DNA of 62,641 bases from assembly GCA_003354135.1 (NCBI GenBank), contig PIVK01000017.1:1-62641 (forward strand). The letters are read 5' to 3'. A model generated the notes under the pieces. The model saw nothing but the letters and a program-made list of their open reading frames with translations. It ran no database searches and was not told where the DNA came from. Source of the stretch: Rhodospirillales bacterium (GTDB taxonomy: Bacteria > Pseudomonadota > Alphaproteobacteria > Rhodospirillales > GLO-3). This document shows, piece by piece, positions 17,101 to 28,526 of this stretch (position 1 is the first letter of the stretch; each line of letters starts with the position of its first letter). The position numbers and the translations under genes are program-made.

Positions 17101-17578
17101 TCTACTGGCCTCCTTCAAGGAAGTGGACGGCCACTTTCAGGAACTATTCGTGCGTTTGTTCGGCGGGGGGCGGGCGCACCTGGCTCTGGTCGAATCCGAC
17201 GACCCTCTGGAGGCAGGCCTGGAGATCATGGCCAGCCCGCCGGGCAAGCGCCTGCAAGTGATGTCACTGCTGTCCGGTGGTGAGCAGGCCCTGACGGCGC
17301 TGGCCCTGTTATTCGCCGTCTTCCTGACCAACCCGGCGCCCATTTGTGTCCTGGATGAGGTCGATGCCCCGCTCGACGACGCCAACGTCGACCGTTTTTG
17401 CTCCATGCTGGAAGAGATTTCCCATTCGGGCGATACCCGTTTCCTCATCATCACGCATCACCGTATGACCATGGCCCGCATGGATCGGCTGTTTGGCATC
17501 ACCATGGGCGAACGGGGCGTTTCGCAGCTGGTGTCGGTAGATCTGGGACAGGCCGAACGGTTGCGCGACAGCGCCTGA
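14114..17578 (+). CDS. smc: Chromosome partition protein SMC
   Basis: 1154 residues with the full SMC layout. The N-terminal ATPase lobe has Walker A GPNGCGKSNLVEAL (residues about 34-47). A long coiled coil follows from about 170 to 500, then a hinge near 500-640 (GCSELFTPLIDALDVATGFEAG and following), then a second coiled coil. The C-terminal lobe has the ABC signature LLSGGEQALTALALLFAV and Walker B PICVLDEVDAPLDDANVDRF. It is the core of the condensin that compacts and separates sister chromosomes with ScpA/ScpB, which are not in view. The start is a GTG at 14114. Codon use matches its neighbours. Confidence 0.96.
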   Translation: MLRFNRLRVSGFKSFVDPTELLIESGLTGVVGPNGCGKSNLVEALKWTMGETSAKQMRGGEMDDVIFGGTANRPARNIAEVVLSLDNSARVAPAQFNDFDDLEISRRIEREKGSQYKVNGKDVRARDVQLLFADAATGARSTALVSQGRIGTVINAKPAQRRMLLEEAAGIIGLHSRRHEAELRLRGAETNLERLDDVLATLDVQVGSLRKQARQATRYRNLSDHIRKAEATLYHLRWTMAITDLEEARERLREWEAKVNDLTSLAGRASTKQAEGAAGLPQLRHMEAAAAAELQRFILAREALETEERRVAEQKNEASLRLRHTETDAERETQLAGDAKAAIGRLEEEQAAIAQSSEGEQAAEGKAAQDLEEASANVRDLETRVAALTDQVASGEAERSSLARTCGEEKDRGRRLEARAAEVAGERAGLEQQIEGAAELGEAEEALIQAQAALDDARAKAESAEAERARLTDQASEAADALRAAQAEYTHLKAEEQAIAKLVETGCSELFTPLIDALDVATGFEAGLGVALGEDLSAPADEPAPVHWRTLDPFADPPPLPGGVEPLSAHVKGPPALARRLGQIGVVADAAQGAGLAGRLLQGQRLVSREGGLWRWDGYTVAAGAPTPEAIRLEQRNRLAEVRGQLEAAEAEAARAEATAAQARGKANTATDAERETRQAVRGQERVYAHARDTLGELKEKAARQGSRLQALMESIANIESDLNESRRRAADATDALEGLPETAQVRDEVTRLRGELAEIRAKQVDCQAAYNILTGQAEVRRRRFKAIAAELQSWRERSAGADEHLRQLAERRQTAAEELERLEGRPDEIAAQRAKLAGTIESAEEERKAAADRLAEAEGTLAVVEQGLKAAEHELAHAREEMVRSESSVDAGKQACSNIAERIAEKLDCRPDDTAEIAEVGEGAQLPDLETTEKRLERLLRERETMGPVNLRAHQEMEDLSQQVETLTLERDDLIAAIEKLRQGINELNREGRGRLLASFKEVDGHFQELFVRLFGGGRAHLALVESDDPLEAGLEIMASPPGKRLQVMSLLSGGEQALTALALLFAVFLTNPAPICVLDEVDAPLDDANVDRFCSMLEEISHSGDTRFLIITHHRMTMARMDRLFGITMGERGVSQLVSVDLGQAERLRDSA

Positions 17579-17705
17579 AGTGATCCGGCAAAGCGGGGCG
17601 AGCGTCTTCGCGGGTGAGGCGGCCTTCTGCTTTTGTGCGTCTTTTCTAATATATGAGGCCATTTTATCCTGATATTCCAGGTGTTTAACGCTCATCCGTA
17701 GCCCC

Positions 17706-17734
17706 TTGACAGGTCCAAAGGCGGCAATTACTGT
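17706..17734 (+). promoter_or_regulatory. Candidate sigma-70 promoter of the Fo ATP synthase operon
   Basis: A perfect -35 box TTGACA (17706-17711) is followed by a 17-base spacer and TACTGT (17729-17734). It lies 31 bp before the first atpI start codon in a 187-bp gap after smc. No other strong match is seen in the gap. The spacing is optimal and the -10 box matches the consensus at four of six positions. Confidence 0.65.
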
Positions 17735-17765
17735 GCGACGCAGCATTTAGGCGCTCAATGCAGCC

Positions 17766-18176
17766 ATGACGAAGGTGCCGCCCAGCGTTCCGATGACCGG
17801 AGACCATTCCTCAGAGCCTCTCAAGGATCTCGACCAGCGCCTGAAGAAGGCCCGTGCCCAAACAGGCATGGATGAAGGTCAGGGCTCCGCTACTAAGGAG
17901 CCGGCGAGTGGGGCGGGACTGGCATTTCGAATCGGAACCGACCTTGTTTCAGGGGTTCTCTTGGGCGCGGTGATCGGCATCTTCCTCGACCGTTGGCTGG
18001 AGACGGCGCCGTGGTTTTTGATCGGGTTCTTCTTTCTCGGCTCTGCGGCCGGGATGTTGAGCGTCTACCGGACGGTGAATGGCCTCGGCATGGCTGCCGG
18101 ATACCAGAAGGCTGAGGACACCCGATCGAAAGAAAGGGAAAAGGCCGCCGCCGGCGGAAAAACATCTAGGGAATGA
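17766..18176 (+). CDS. atpI: ATP synthase protein I
   Basis: 136 residues. A polar, charged N-terminus (about 1-50) leads to two membrane helices: FRIGTDLVSGVLLGAVIGIFLDRW and APWFLIGFFFLGSAAGMLSVYRTV (about 55-105). This is the AtpI/AtpZ arrangement of alphaproteobacteria, with the typical GxxLGxxxDRWLxTxPWFLIxFFxLGxxAG pattern. AtpI assists assembly of the c-ring and may affect magnesium handling. It is first in the Fo operon and ends 13 bp before atpB. The start could instead be the ATG at 17793 (MTGDHSSEPL). Confidence 0.88.
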   Translation: MTKVPPSVPMTGDHSSEPLKDLDQRLKKARAQTGMDEGQGSATKEPASGAGLAFRIGTDLVSGVLLGAVIGIFLDRWLETAPWFLIGFFFLGSAAGMLSVYRTVNGLGMAAGYQKAEDTRSKEREKAAAGGKTSRE

Positions 18177-18189
18177 AGAGGGCGCTTGC

Positions 18190-18912
18190 GTGGCCAATCC
18201 TCTGAAACAGTTCGAGATCAAGACCATCGTTCCGATCGAGATCGGCGGCGTGGATGCATCGCTGACCAATTCCGGGGCCTTCATGGTAGGTATTGTCATT
18301 GCGGTGACCCTGTTCCTCACTCTCAGCATGCGGGGCCGGGCCCTGGTGCCGGGCCGGTGGCAGTCGATGGCCGAACTCTGTTACGAGTTCATTGCCGGAA
18401 TGATCCGCGACAACGTGGGCACCGAGGGGCGGAGGTACTTCCCCTTCATCTTTACGCTGTTCATGTTCATCCTGTTCGCCAATCTGGCCGGCATGCTGCC
18501 CTACAGCTTCACGGTGACCAGTCATCTGGCGGTGACCTTCGGCATAGCAATCGTGGTCTTTATCGGTGCGACCATCATCGGCTTTGCCCGGCACGGTATG
18601 CACTTCTTCGGTTTCTTCCTGCCGGAAGGAACGCCCTGGTATGTGGCGCCGCTGTTGATTCCGATCGAGATTCTGTCCTATTTTACCCGGCCGATCAGCT
18701 TGGCGCTGCGCCTGTTCGCCAACATGACGGCGGGGCACACCATGTTGAAGGTGTTCGCCGGGTTTGTCGTTTCCTTGGGGCTGGCCGGCGTGGTGCCGCT
18801 GGTCTTCGTTTCGGCCCTGACGGGGCTGGAGTTCATCATCGCATTCCTGCAGGCCTATGTGTTCACTATATTGACCTGCATTTATCTCAACGACGCGATC
18901 CACCTCCATTAG
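18190..18912 (+). CDS. atpB: F-type ATP synthase subunit a
   Basis: 240 residues beginning with GTG at 18190 (VANPLKQFEIKTIVPIEIGG), preceded by GAAGAGG. It is a polytopic membrane protein with the proton-channel helix ISLALRLFANMTAGHTMLKVFAGF, which holds the essential Arg, and a C-terminal helix FIIAFLQAYVFTILTCIYL. It forms the two half-channels through which protons reach the c-ring. The longer open frame from 18079 overlaps atpI and is not needed. Gene order atpI-atpB-atpE-atpF'-atpF matches the alphaproteobacterial Fo operon; F1 genes are elsewhere. Confidence 0.95.
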   Translation: MANPLKQFEIKTIVPIEIGGVDASLTNSGAFMVGIVIAVTLFLTLSMRGRALVPGRWQSMAELCYEFIAGMIRDNVGTEGRRYFPFIFTLFMFILFANLAGMLPYSFTVTSHLAVTFGIAIVVFIGATIIGFARHGMHFFGFFLPEGTPWYVAPLLIPIEILSYFTRPISLALRLFANMTAGHTMLKVFAGFVVSLGLAGVVPLVFVSALTGLEFIIAFLQAYVFTILTCIYLNDAIHLH

Positions 18913-18964
18913 GAACGCGTAGGGACATTCGTTTCGCAGTTATCCAGAAGAAGGAACCTGAACC

Positions 18965-19189
18965 ATGGAAGTTGCCGCTGCAAAGCTGATTGGTGCGGGC
19001 TTGGCCGTTATCGGTCTGGGCGGAGTCGGTGCCGGTATCGGTAATATCTTCGCCACGTTTATTTCTTCGGTCGCCCGCAATCCGGCGGCCGAGGCCCGGG
19101 TCAAGACCACCATGTGGGTGGGCTTCGCCCTGGTCGAGGCGGTTGCGCTCTACGCGCTGCTCATTGCTCTTATGATCCTGTTTGGCTAA
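18965..19189 (+). CDS. atpE: F-type ATP synthase subunit c
   Basis: 74 residues forming a helical hairpin. Helix 1 is glycine-rich (LIGAGLAVIGLGGVGAGIGN), the polar loop is SVARNPAAE, and helix 2 is WVGFALVEAVALYALLIALMIL with the proton-carrying Glu in the ALVEA motif. The length and the proton-type residue pattern (no sodium signature seen) are normal. Several copies form the rotor ring. It lies 52 bp after atpB. Confidence 0.95.
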   Translation: MEVAAAKLIGAGLAVIGLGGVGAGIGNIFATFISSVARNPAAEARVKTTMWVGFALVEAVALYALLIALMILFG

Positions 19190-19246
19190 ACCCGATCGTC
19201 CGGAATCCCCGGTCGATACCGGAATGTCGGTTGGCAAGGTGGACTC

Positions 19247-19738
19247 ATGCCTCAATTCGACCCGAGTACGTATGCGCCGCAGCTGATCTGGCTGGCCATC
19301 ACCTTCGTGATGCTCTACGTGCTGATGACCAAGGTGGCCTTGCCCCGAATCGGCGAGGTCCTTGAGGAACGACAGCGCCGCATCGGTGAAGATCTCAAGA
19401 AGACCGAGGCCCTGAAGATCGAGGCGGAAGCTGCCGTCGAGGCCTACGGGAAGTTGATCGACGAAGCCTGCGCCGAGTCTCAGGAAGCGATCAAGGCGGT
19501 CCGCAACGAGGCGTTTGCCGAGGCATCGAAGCGTCAGGCCGAACTGGGCGAGGCGCTGGCGGCCAGGATTGCCGAGGGCGAGGGTCGTGTAGCCGCAGCC
19601 AAGGACAAGGCCGTCGGTGAGATCCGGGCGCTGTCGGCGGAAGTCGGCGGAGCCATCGTCAAACGTCTGCTGGGCGAGGTCCCCGACAAGGTCAGCCTTA
19701 ATACGGCGGTCGAGGCGGCGGTGAAGGAGCGGACATGA
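19247..19738 (+). CDS. atpF': F-type ATP synthase subunit b' (peripheral stalk)
   Basis: 163 residues: one N-terminal membrane helix (PQLIWLAITFVMLYVLMTKVALP, residues about 9-32), then a long charged Ala/Glu/Lys-rich helix. Phototrophic and other alphaproteobacteria carry two divergent b subunits (b and b') that pair as the outer stalk holding F1 against rotation. The KVALPRIGEVLEERQRRI sequence after the membrane helix is typical of b'. The stop overlaps the next start (ATGA). Confidence 0.92.
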   Translation: MPQFDPSTYAPQLIWLAITFVMLYVLMTKVALPRIGEVLEERQRRIGEDLKKTEALKIEAEAAVEAYGKLIDEACAESQEAIKAVRNEAFAEASKRQAELGEALAARIAEGEGRVAAAKDKAVGEIRALSAEVGGAIVKRLLGEVPDKVSLNTAVEAAVKERT

Positions 19739-20274
19739 TGCAGGCATGGGCGGCCGATTCCGCAGGCCAAGCGGCCGGGCACCAAGACAGCCTGTTTGCC
19801 GATCCCACGTTTTGGGTGGCCGTTGGATTCGTCCTGCTGTTTCTTGCCATCGGCAAGAAACTTTATCGTGTGGCAACTCTCGCCCTTGACGACCGGGCGG
19901 AGACCATCAAGGGCCAGATCGAAGAGGCTCGGCGTCTGCGTGAAGAAGCCCAGGATCTGCTCGCTTCCTATCAGCGCAAGCAGCGCGAAGCGGTAGAGGA
20001 AGCCGCCTCCATCGCCGACCACGCCAAGGCGGAAGCCAAACGGATCGGTGCCAAGGCCGCCGAAGATCTTGAGGTGTTGCTGCAACGCCGCGAGCAGCAG
20101 GCGGTGGACCGAATCGCCCGGGCCGAGGCCGAAGCGGTCGATGAAGTTCGGGCTTTGGCGGCTGATTTGGCCGTCGATACGGCGCGGCGGGTCCTGGAAG
20201 GCCGTCTAAGCAGTGAAAAGGCGGATCAATTAATCGACGCGGCTATCAAAGAGCTGCCCGATAAATTAAACTAA
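19735..20274 (+). CDS. atpF: F-type ATP synthase subunit b
   Basis: 179 residues. A short periplasmic N-terminus is followed by the membrane helix FWVAVGFVLLFLAIGKKLY (about 23-42). A long coiled-coil follows with DDRAETIKGQIEEARRLREEAQDLLASYQRKQ, the family signature. With b' it forms the peripheral stalk. The start ATG lies in the atpF' stop, so the two are made in a coupled way, suiting their equal stoichiometry. It is the last Fo gene; the octaheme cytochrome gene begins 33 bp on, with no visible terminator between. Confidence 0.93.
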   Translation: MMQAWAADSAGQAAGHQDSLFADPTFWVAVGFVLLFLAIGKKLYRVATLALDDRAETIKGQIEEARRLREEAQDLLASYQRKQREAVEEAASIADHAKAEAKRIGAKAAEDLEVLLQRREQQAVDRIARAEAEAVDEVRALAADLAVDTARRVLEGRLSSEKADQLIDAAIKELPDKLN

Positions 20275-20307
20275 CGCGAGAAGGAAAACTGTTCCAAGGG
20301 CGGGCTC

Positions 20308-21870
20308 GTGCCGCGTGTCCTCGCGTTCTTGATTCTGGCTTGCTGCATGATCCTGGCGGCGGCTTCGGCATCGGCGACAAATGATTTTTCGTCGACGGCT
20401 GACCATGCCAAGTTCAAGGAACTGCAGAAGGTCTTCGCCTCGGGCCCCGAGGTGACCAAGGCCTGTCTCTCCTGCCATACGGAAGCCTCTAAACAGCTGC
20501 ATAAGACCACGCATTGGACGTGGGAATTCGAGAACCCACGCACCGGTCAGAAGCTGGGCAAGCGCCACATCATGAATAGCTTCTGCGGTTCGCCGCTGTC
20601 CAACGGCCCATGGTGCACGACGTGTCACATCGGCTATGGCTGGGAAGATCTGCGCAAGGATCCCGTGGGCGAGGAGAACGTGGACTGCCTCGTCTGTCAC
20701 GACACCACGCGGCGTTACCGGAAACAGGAAGGTGCCGCCGGTCACCCCACCCGGGACACCGTGGCCCAGCTCACGGAGATTGCCCAGAAGGTCGGCAAGA
20801 CCAACCGCCATAACTGCGGCTCCTGTCATTTCCATGGTGGCGGCGTCAACGGGGCGAAGCATGGGGATCTCGACAATTCTCTGATCTCGCCGACCTTCTA
20901 CCTCGACGTCCATATGGACGAAATGGGGCTGAACTTCCCCTGTGCGCGCTGCCATATGGGGCGCAGCCACCAAGTCCAGGGCAGCCGCTACGCCACCATG
21001 GCCAGGGATAGGCATGGTATTGACGTTCCCGGCCGCGACGATGGCAGCCGGGCAAGCTGCGAGTCCTGCCACGGCTGGATGCCGCACGGAAAAACGAAGC
21101 TCAACGACCACGTCGACCGGATTGCCTGTCAGACTTGCCACATCCCGGCCTATGCGCGCGGCAACATTGCAACGAAAATGTGGTGGGACTGGTCGGACGC
21201 CGGACGTACGGATGAATCTGGCGAGGCACTCAGCATCGAGGACCCCCGAGGCTACGAGGTTTATTCAAGCAAGAAAGGAAGCTTCGAGTTCGTCAGAAAT
21301 GGCCGACCCGAGTACCGCTGGTTCAACGGCAAGGTCCGCTATACGCTCCTGGCCGACAAGCTGGACGACGCTAAGCAGCCGATCCCCATGAACGCAGTTG
21401 AAGGCAGTGCCGACGATCCAGACTCCAGAATTTGGCCCTTCAAGGTTATGCGCGGTCGCCAGCCCTACGATACGGTATTCAAGACCCTTCTGGTCAACCA
21501 TATCGCCGGGTCCGAGGAGGACAAGACGGCCTTCTGGCGGGGACTCGATTTTGACAAGTCGTTGAAAGCTGGGACAGATTTTGCCGGCCAACCCTACAGC
21601 GGCGAATACGGCTTCGTCGAAACCACAATGATGTGGCCGATCACCCATATGGTGGCCCCGGCCGAGGACGCGTTGACCTGCGATGCTTGCCACAGCCGCC
21701 AAGGGCGCATGGCCGATGTGGGTGGCTTTCACATGCCGGGCCGGGACTTCTCTCCGGTTTTGGAATTCATTGGTTTTCTGCTGGTGGCGGTGGTCATGAC
21801 CGGCGTGATCGGGCATGCCGTGGCGCGGTTCGTTATCCTCAAGGGCAAAGGGGGCGGCGATGTACCGTAA
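20308..21870 (+). CDS. Membrane-anchored octaheme c-type cytochrome (tetrathionate reductase/OTR family)
   Basis: 520 residues with a signal peptide (residues 1-23) and exactly eight CXXCH motifs: CLSCH, CTTCH, CLVCH, CGSCH, CARCH, CESCH, CQTCH, CDACH. A C-terminal membrane helix (FIGFLLVAVVMTGVIGHAVARFVIL) anchors it on the periplasmic face. Layout and heme number fit the octaheme tetrathionate reductase family, whose founding enzyme reduces tetrathionate and also nitrite and hydroxylamine in vitro; the true substrate in most species is unknown. The downstream cytochrome b gene overlaps it by 11 bp, pointing to a quinol-linked complex. The start is a GTG at 20308. It is probably read through from the Fo operon, an unusual pairing. 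Confidence 0.82.
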   Translation: MPRVLAFLILACCMILAAASASATNDFSSTADHAKFKELQKVFASGPEVTKACLSCHTEASKQLHKTTHWTWEFENPRTGQKLGKRHIMNSFCGSPLSNGPWCTTCHIGYGWEDLRKDPVGEENVDCLVCHDTTRRYRKQEGAAGHPTRDTVAQLTEIAQKVGKTNRHNCGSCHFHGGGVNGAKHGDLDNSLISPTFYLDVHMDEMGLNFPCARCHMGRSHQVQGSRYATMARDRHGIDVPGRDDGSRASCESCHGWMPHGKTKLNDHVDRIACQTCHIPAYARGNIATKMWWDWSDAGRTDESGEALSIEDPRGYEVYSSKKGSFEFVRNGRPEYRWFNGKVRYTLLADKLDDAKQPIPMNAVEGSADDPDSRIWPFKVMRGRQPYDTVFKTLLVNHIAGSEEDKTAFWRGLDFDKSLKAGTDFAGQPYSGEYGFVETTMMWPITHMVAPAEDALTCDACHSRQGRMADVGGFHMPGRDFSPVLEFIGFLLVAVVMTGVIGHAVARFVILKGKGGGDVP

Positions 21871-22489
21871 TATCCAGCTTTACACGCGCTTCGAACGCTT
21901 GTGGCATTGGAGCCAGGCCGGGCTCATCATTTCCATGGGGGTCTCGGGGCTCGAGATCCACCAAGTCTATCACCTGGTCGGATTCGAAGCGGCTGTCGAT
22001 TATCATACCACCGCCGCCTGGGCCCTGATCGGATTGTGGGCCTTTGCCATCTTCTGGCACGTCACCACCGGTCAGTGGAAACAGTATGTCCCGACACGCC
22101 AGAAACTCCGCACGGTGGCGCAGTTTTACGTGATCGACATCTTTCACGGCAAGGCGCACCCTTACGAACGGTCCGCACGCAGCAAGCTCAATCCGCTACA
22201 GAGACTCGCCTACCTGGCCTTCAAGCTCGTGATGGCGCCCATGCTGTGGATCTCGGGCCTCTTGTACATGTTCTACAACCAGTGGCCAGAATGGGGCCTA
22301 GCCTCTTTCCTCGACCTCTCGGTTGTAGCCTTGACCCATGTGACCGGCGCGTTGCTGCTGATCACCTTTCTCATCATTCACGTCTACATGGCGACGCTGG
22401 GCCGCACGCCCCTGCAGCACATCAAGGCCATGATCACGGGATACGAAGAGGTGGAAGCACCGAACAGGCAACGGACACGAGGGGAGTAG
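21860..22489 (+). CDS. Cytochrome b/b6-domain membrane protein, partner of the octaheme cytochrome
   Basis: 209 residues with about four membrane helices and histidines placed as heme b ligands: LWHWSQAGLIISMGVSGLEIH near the N-terminus, FAIFWHVTTG, and LLITFLIIHVYMATLG in the last helix. The pattern is that of the small cytochrome b561/NrfD-less b subunits that pass electrons from quinol to periplasmic multiheme cytochromes. The ATG at 21860 lies inside the end of the octaheme gene, so translation is coupled. It ends 18 bp before the convergent ligA stop. Confidence 0.82.
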   Translation: MYRNIQLYTRFERLWHWSQAGLIISMGVSGLEIHQVYHLVGFEAAVDYHTTAAWALIGLWAFAIFWHVTTGQWKQYVPTRQKLRTVAQFYVIDIFHGKAHPYERSARSKLNPLQRLAYLAFKLVMAPMLWISGLLYMFYNQWPEWGLASFLDLSVVALTHVTGALLLITFLIIHVYMATLGRTPLQHIKAMITGYEEVEAPNRQRTRGE

Positions 22490-22507
22490 TCTCTCCATAA
22501 TCCGAGT

Positions 22508-26262
<3,755 letters not shown>

Positions 26263-26294
26263 GGCGTCTTTTTCCCCTCAGGCCCGGAGACGAG

Positions 26295-27299
26295 TCACCA
26301 GAGCTTCCACCAAGGTTTATCCTCGCTCTTGTCCTGAGGAGCGGCAGGCGTTGGATCTTTGGCGGCGGTTGGAGCTTCCGGCTTCGGCAGCGGCTTTTTT
26401 TCGTCATCCTCCCAGATCTTGTACCAAGCGGGGGCTGGGTTGGTTATACGCCGCACCTTGGGGCCCTTGTCATCAGAAGACCAGAACTGGTACCAGGATG
26501 CCTCCTCGCGTTTGCGGATCTGCTTGCCGGCGACCATTTCATAAGAATCCATGTACCACTCGTTGCCCGGGAAGTTGTGACCCAGCACGGCGGCAACCCG
26601 GCCGGCCTCCTCGGTTAGGCCCAAAGCGGTGTAGGCTTCGGCCAGACGGTGCAGGGCCTCGGGCGCATGGATGGTCGTCTGGTAACGTTCGATGACCATC
26701 TTGAAACGGTTGATCGCGGCTAGGTATTGGCCTTGGCGGTGGTAATAGCGCCCGATCTTCATCTCCTTGCCGGCCAGATGGTTTTCTGTCAGTTCGTATT
26801 TGAGCCTGGCGTCACGGGTATACTTGCTGCCGGGATAGCGTGTGATGAGCTCTCGCAGTGATTCGCGTGCTAGATCCGTCATTTTTTGGTCACGGGCCAC
26901 ATCCGAGATTTGTTCGTAGTAGCACAGCCCCTTGAGGTAGAAGGCGTAGGGGATGTCCTTGTGAGCGGGATGGAGCTGAATAAACCTGTCCAGCGCCACG
27001 ATCGCTTCATCGTATCTGCTCTCCATGTAATGGGAATACGCGGCCATGACCTGGGCCTTTGTGGCCCACAGGGAGTAGGGATGCTGGCGTTCCACCTCGT
27101 CGAAAAGAGTAGCGGCCTGTTTGTACTCTTCGGCCTGCAATGCGGCCAAGGCTTGGTTGTAAATCGTTTCGACCGGACGTTCGGAATACTCCGGGCCCTT
27201 GTCAACATTTCCGCAGGCGGCCACGAGTGCCGCGAGAGGCAGGACTAGGGCCAGGACGGCTATGGCGCGGTAGGCGGGGCGCGTGACGGTCGGTAGCAT
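26295..27299 (-). CDS. bamD: Outer-membrane assembly lipoprotein BamD
   Basis: 334 residues from the ATG at 27299. The lipoprotein signal (TRPAYRAIAVLALVLPLAAL) ends in the lipobox LVAAC. Tetratricopeptide-like repeats cover about residues 45-240 (RPVETIYNQALAALQAEEYKQAATLFDEVERQHPYSLWATKAQVM is diagnostic of BamD). Its essential partner role is to join BamA in inserting outer-membrane beta-barrels. The C-terminal 80 residues are Pro/Lys/Trp-rich (ending DKPWWKLW) and longer than in enterobacterial BamD, a common alphaproteobacterial extension. Open frame upstream of 27299 is not needed. It follows lpxC by 117 bp. Confidence 0.93.
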   Translation of the reverse strand: MLPTVTRPAYRAIAVLALVLPLAALVAACGNVDKGPEYSERPVETIYNQALAALQAEEYKQAATLFDEVERQHPYSLWATKAQVMAAYSHYMESRYDEAIVALDRFIQLHPAHKDIPYAFYLKGLCYYEQISDVARDQKMTDLARESLRELITRYPGSKYTRDARLKYELTENHLAGKEMKIGRYYHRQGQYLAAINRFKMVIERYQTTIHAPEALHRLAEAYTALGLTEEAGRVAAVLGHNFPGNEWYMDSYEMVAGKQIRKREEASWYQFWSSDDKGPKVRRITNPAPAWYKIWEDDEKKPLPKPEAPTAAKDPTPAAPQDKSEDKPWWKLW

Positions 27300-27416
27300 C
27301 GGTTCCGGGGTTCCCTGATTTTCCGACGAGACTATATCACGCCCGGCCCCCCGGAAGGCAATACGCCAAAACCCCGACAAGGGTTCGGTCAGGTGAAAAA
27401 AGGGAATTCTTGAGAA

Positions 27417-28403
27417 TCAGGCGTTGATAGCTGCAAGAGCCTCGCCGGCCTGACTGGACCAGATCTGGCCCGGGCATTCCACATCCGCAGGAACCTCGCC
27501 CCAACACCAAGCTTCTTCGTCGGCCAGAAGGGCACGCAGAAGCTGATTGGTGTGGGCATGACCCGAGCAGACCCCCTCGAAGTGGCCGAGCAGCGGAGCT
27601 CCGGCTAGATAAAGGTCGCCGACCGCATCTAGGATTTTGTGGCGGACGAATTCATCCTCGTAACGCAGGCCTTCCTCGTTGAGGATCTTCCGGCCGCTGA
27701 CAACAACGGCGTTCTCCAATGAGCCGCCACGCGCCAATCCGGCCGACCACAAAGCCTCGACCTCGTGCAAAAAGCCGAAGGTACGGGCCCGTGCCAATTC
27801 CTTCTTGAAGGTGCCGTTGCCCAGCGTCACGGCCATCGCTTGGCGCTCGACCGCGGTGTCCCGGAAATCGATTTCGAAGGCGAGCGAGAAACCAGCGCCC
27901 GGCGCAATGGTCGCTCGGCGCTCTCCGTCCTCGACAGTGATGGGCTTGAGGATACGAATAGTACGGCTCGGGGCATTCTGCTCGGTGATGCCGGCACATT
28001 CGATGAGGAACACGAAAGGCGAGGCGCTGCCATCCATGACCGGCACTTCGGAGCCGTTGATTTCGATCTCGACGTTATCAATGCGGCAACCGGCGAGGGC
28101 TGCCATCAGGTGCTCGACCGTGCCGACGGTGACACCATCTTCGTTGCCGAGTGCCGTGCACATGCGGGTATCAACCACATGGTCCCAGCGGGCGGGAATG
28201 TTGGCGCCGCGGCCGGCGACATCTGTCCGCCGGAAAACAACGCCCGTATCGGGCGCTGCGGGATTGAGAGTCATTGAGACCTTGGTTCCGGAATGGAGAG
28301 CCACGCCGGTACAATTGATCGAACGTTTCAAGGTCCGCTGGCAAGCGGCCTTTACTTCGTTCTTCTCGTGTACCGTTTTCCGGACTCGCCCCGAAACGCC
28401 CAT
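27417..28403 (-). CDS. lpxC: UDP-3-O-acyl-N-acetylglucosamine deacetylase
   Basis: 328 residues from the ATG at 28403, which has a strong GGAGGA eight bases upstream. LpxC is the zinc enzyme that commits UDP-acyl-GlcNAc to lipid A synthesis. Seen motifs are [18 protein letters not shown] at the N-terminus, [12 protein letters not shown] with a zinc His, and [17 protein letters not shown] with the second zinc His and the zinc Asp. [20 protein letters not shown] carries the catalytic His. The longer frame from 28481 runs through a hairpin in the ftsZ-lpxC gap and is rejected. Confidence 0.95.
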   Translation of the reverse strand: MGVSGRVRKTVHEKNEVKAACQRTLKRSINCTGVALHSGTKVSMTLNPAAPDTGVVFRRTDVAGRGANIPARWDHVVDTRMCTALGNEDGVTVGTVEHLMAALAGCRIDNVEIEINGSEVPVMDGSASPFVFLIECAGITEQNAPSRTIRILKPITVEDGERRATIAPGAGFSLAFEIDFRDTAVERQAMAVTLGNGTFKKELARARTFGFLHEVEALWSAGLARGGSLENAVVVSGRKILNEEGLRYEDEFVRHKILDAVGDLYLAGAPLLGHFEGVCSGHAHTNQLLRALLADEEAWCWGEVPADVECPGQIWSSQAGEALAAINA

Positions 28404-28441
28404 GTTCTCCTCCACTTTCGTTTCCACGTATTTACCCCGCA

Positions 28442-28481
28442 GTGCTTCAGGGGAATATCTATCAAAATCCCCTTGAAGCAC
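28442..28481 (-). other. Stem-loop in the ftsZ-lpxC gap
   Basis: Positions 28442-28454 (gtgcttcagggga) pair with 28468-28481 (tccccttgaagcac), with one bulged base and a 13-nt A/T-rich loop. It lies 46 bp after the ftsZ stop and 39 bp before the lpxC start. No T-run follows on the minus strand, so it is more likely a processing site, mRNA stabiliser or leaky attenuator than a full terminator. Confidence 0.6.
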
Positions 28482-28526
28482 TCAAATCAATATTTGTTAC
28501 CGATTGTTACGTTCGACGCCCCATCA

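Noticed and set aside
20266-21141. 291-codon minus-strand frame opposite the octaheme cytochrome
   Set aside because: The plus frame has eight CXXCH motifs and a signal peptide; the minus frame has no recognisable feature.
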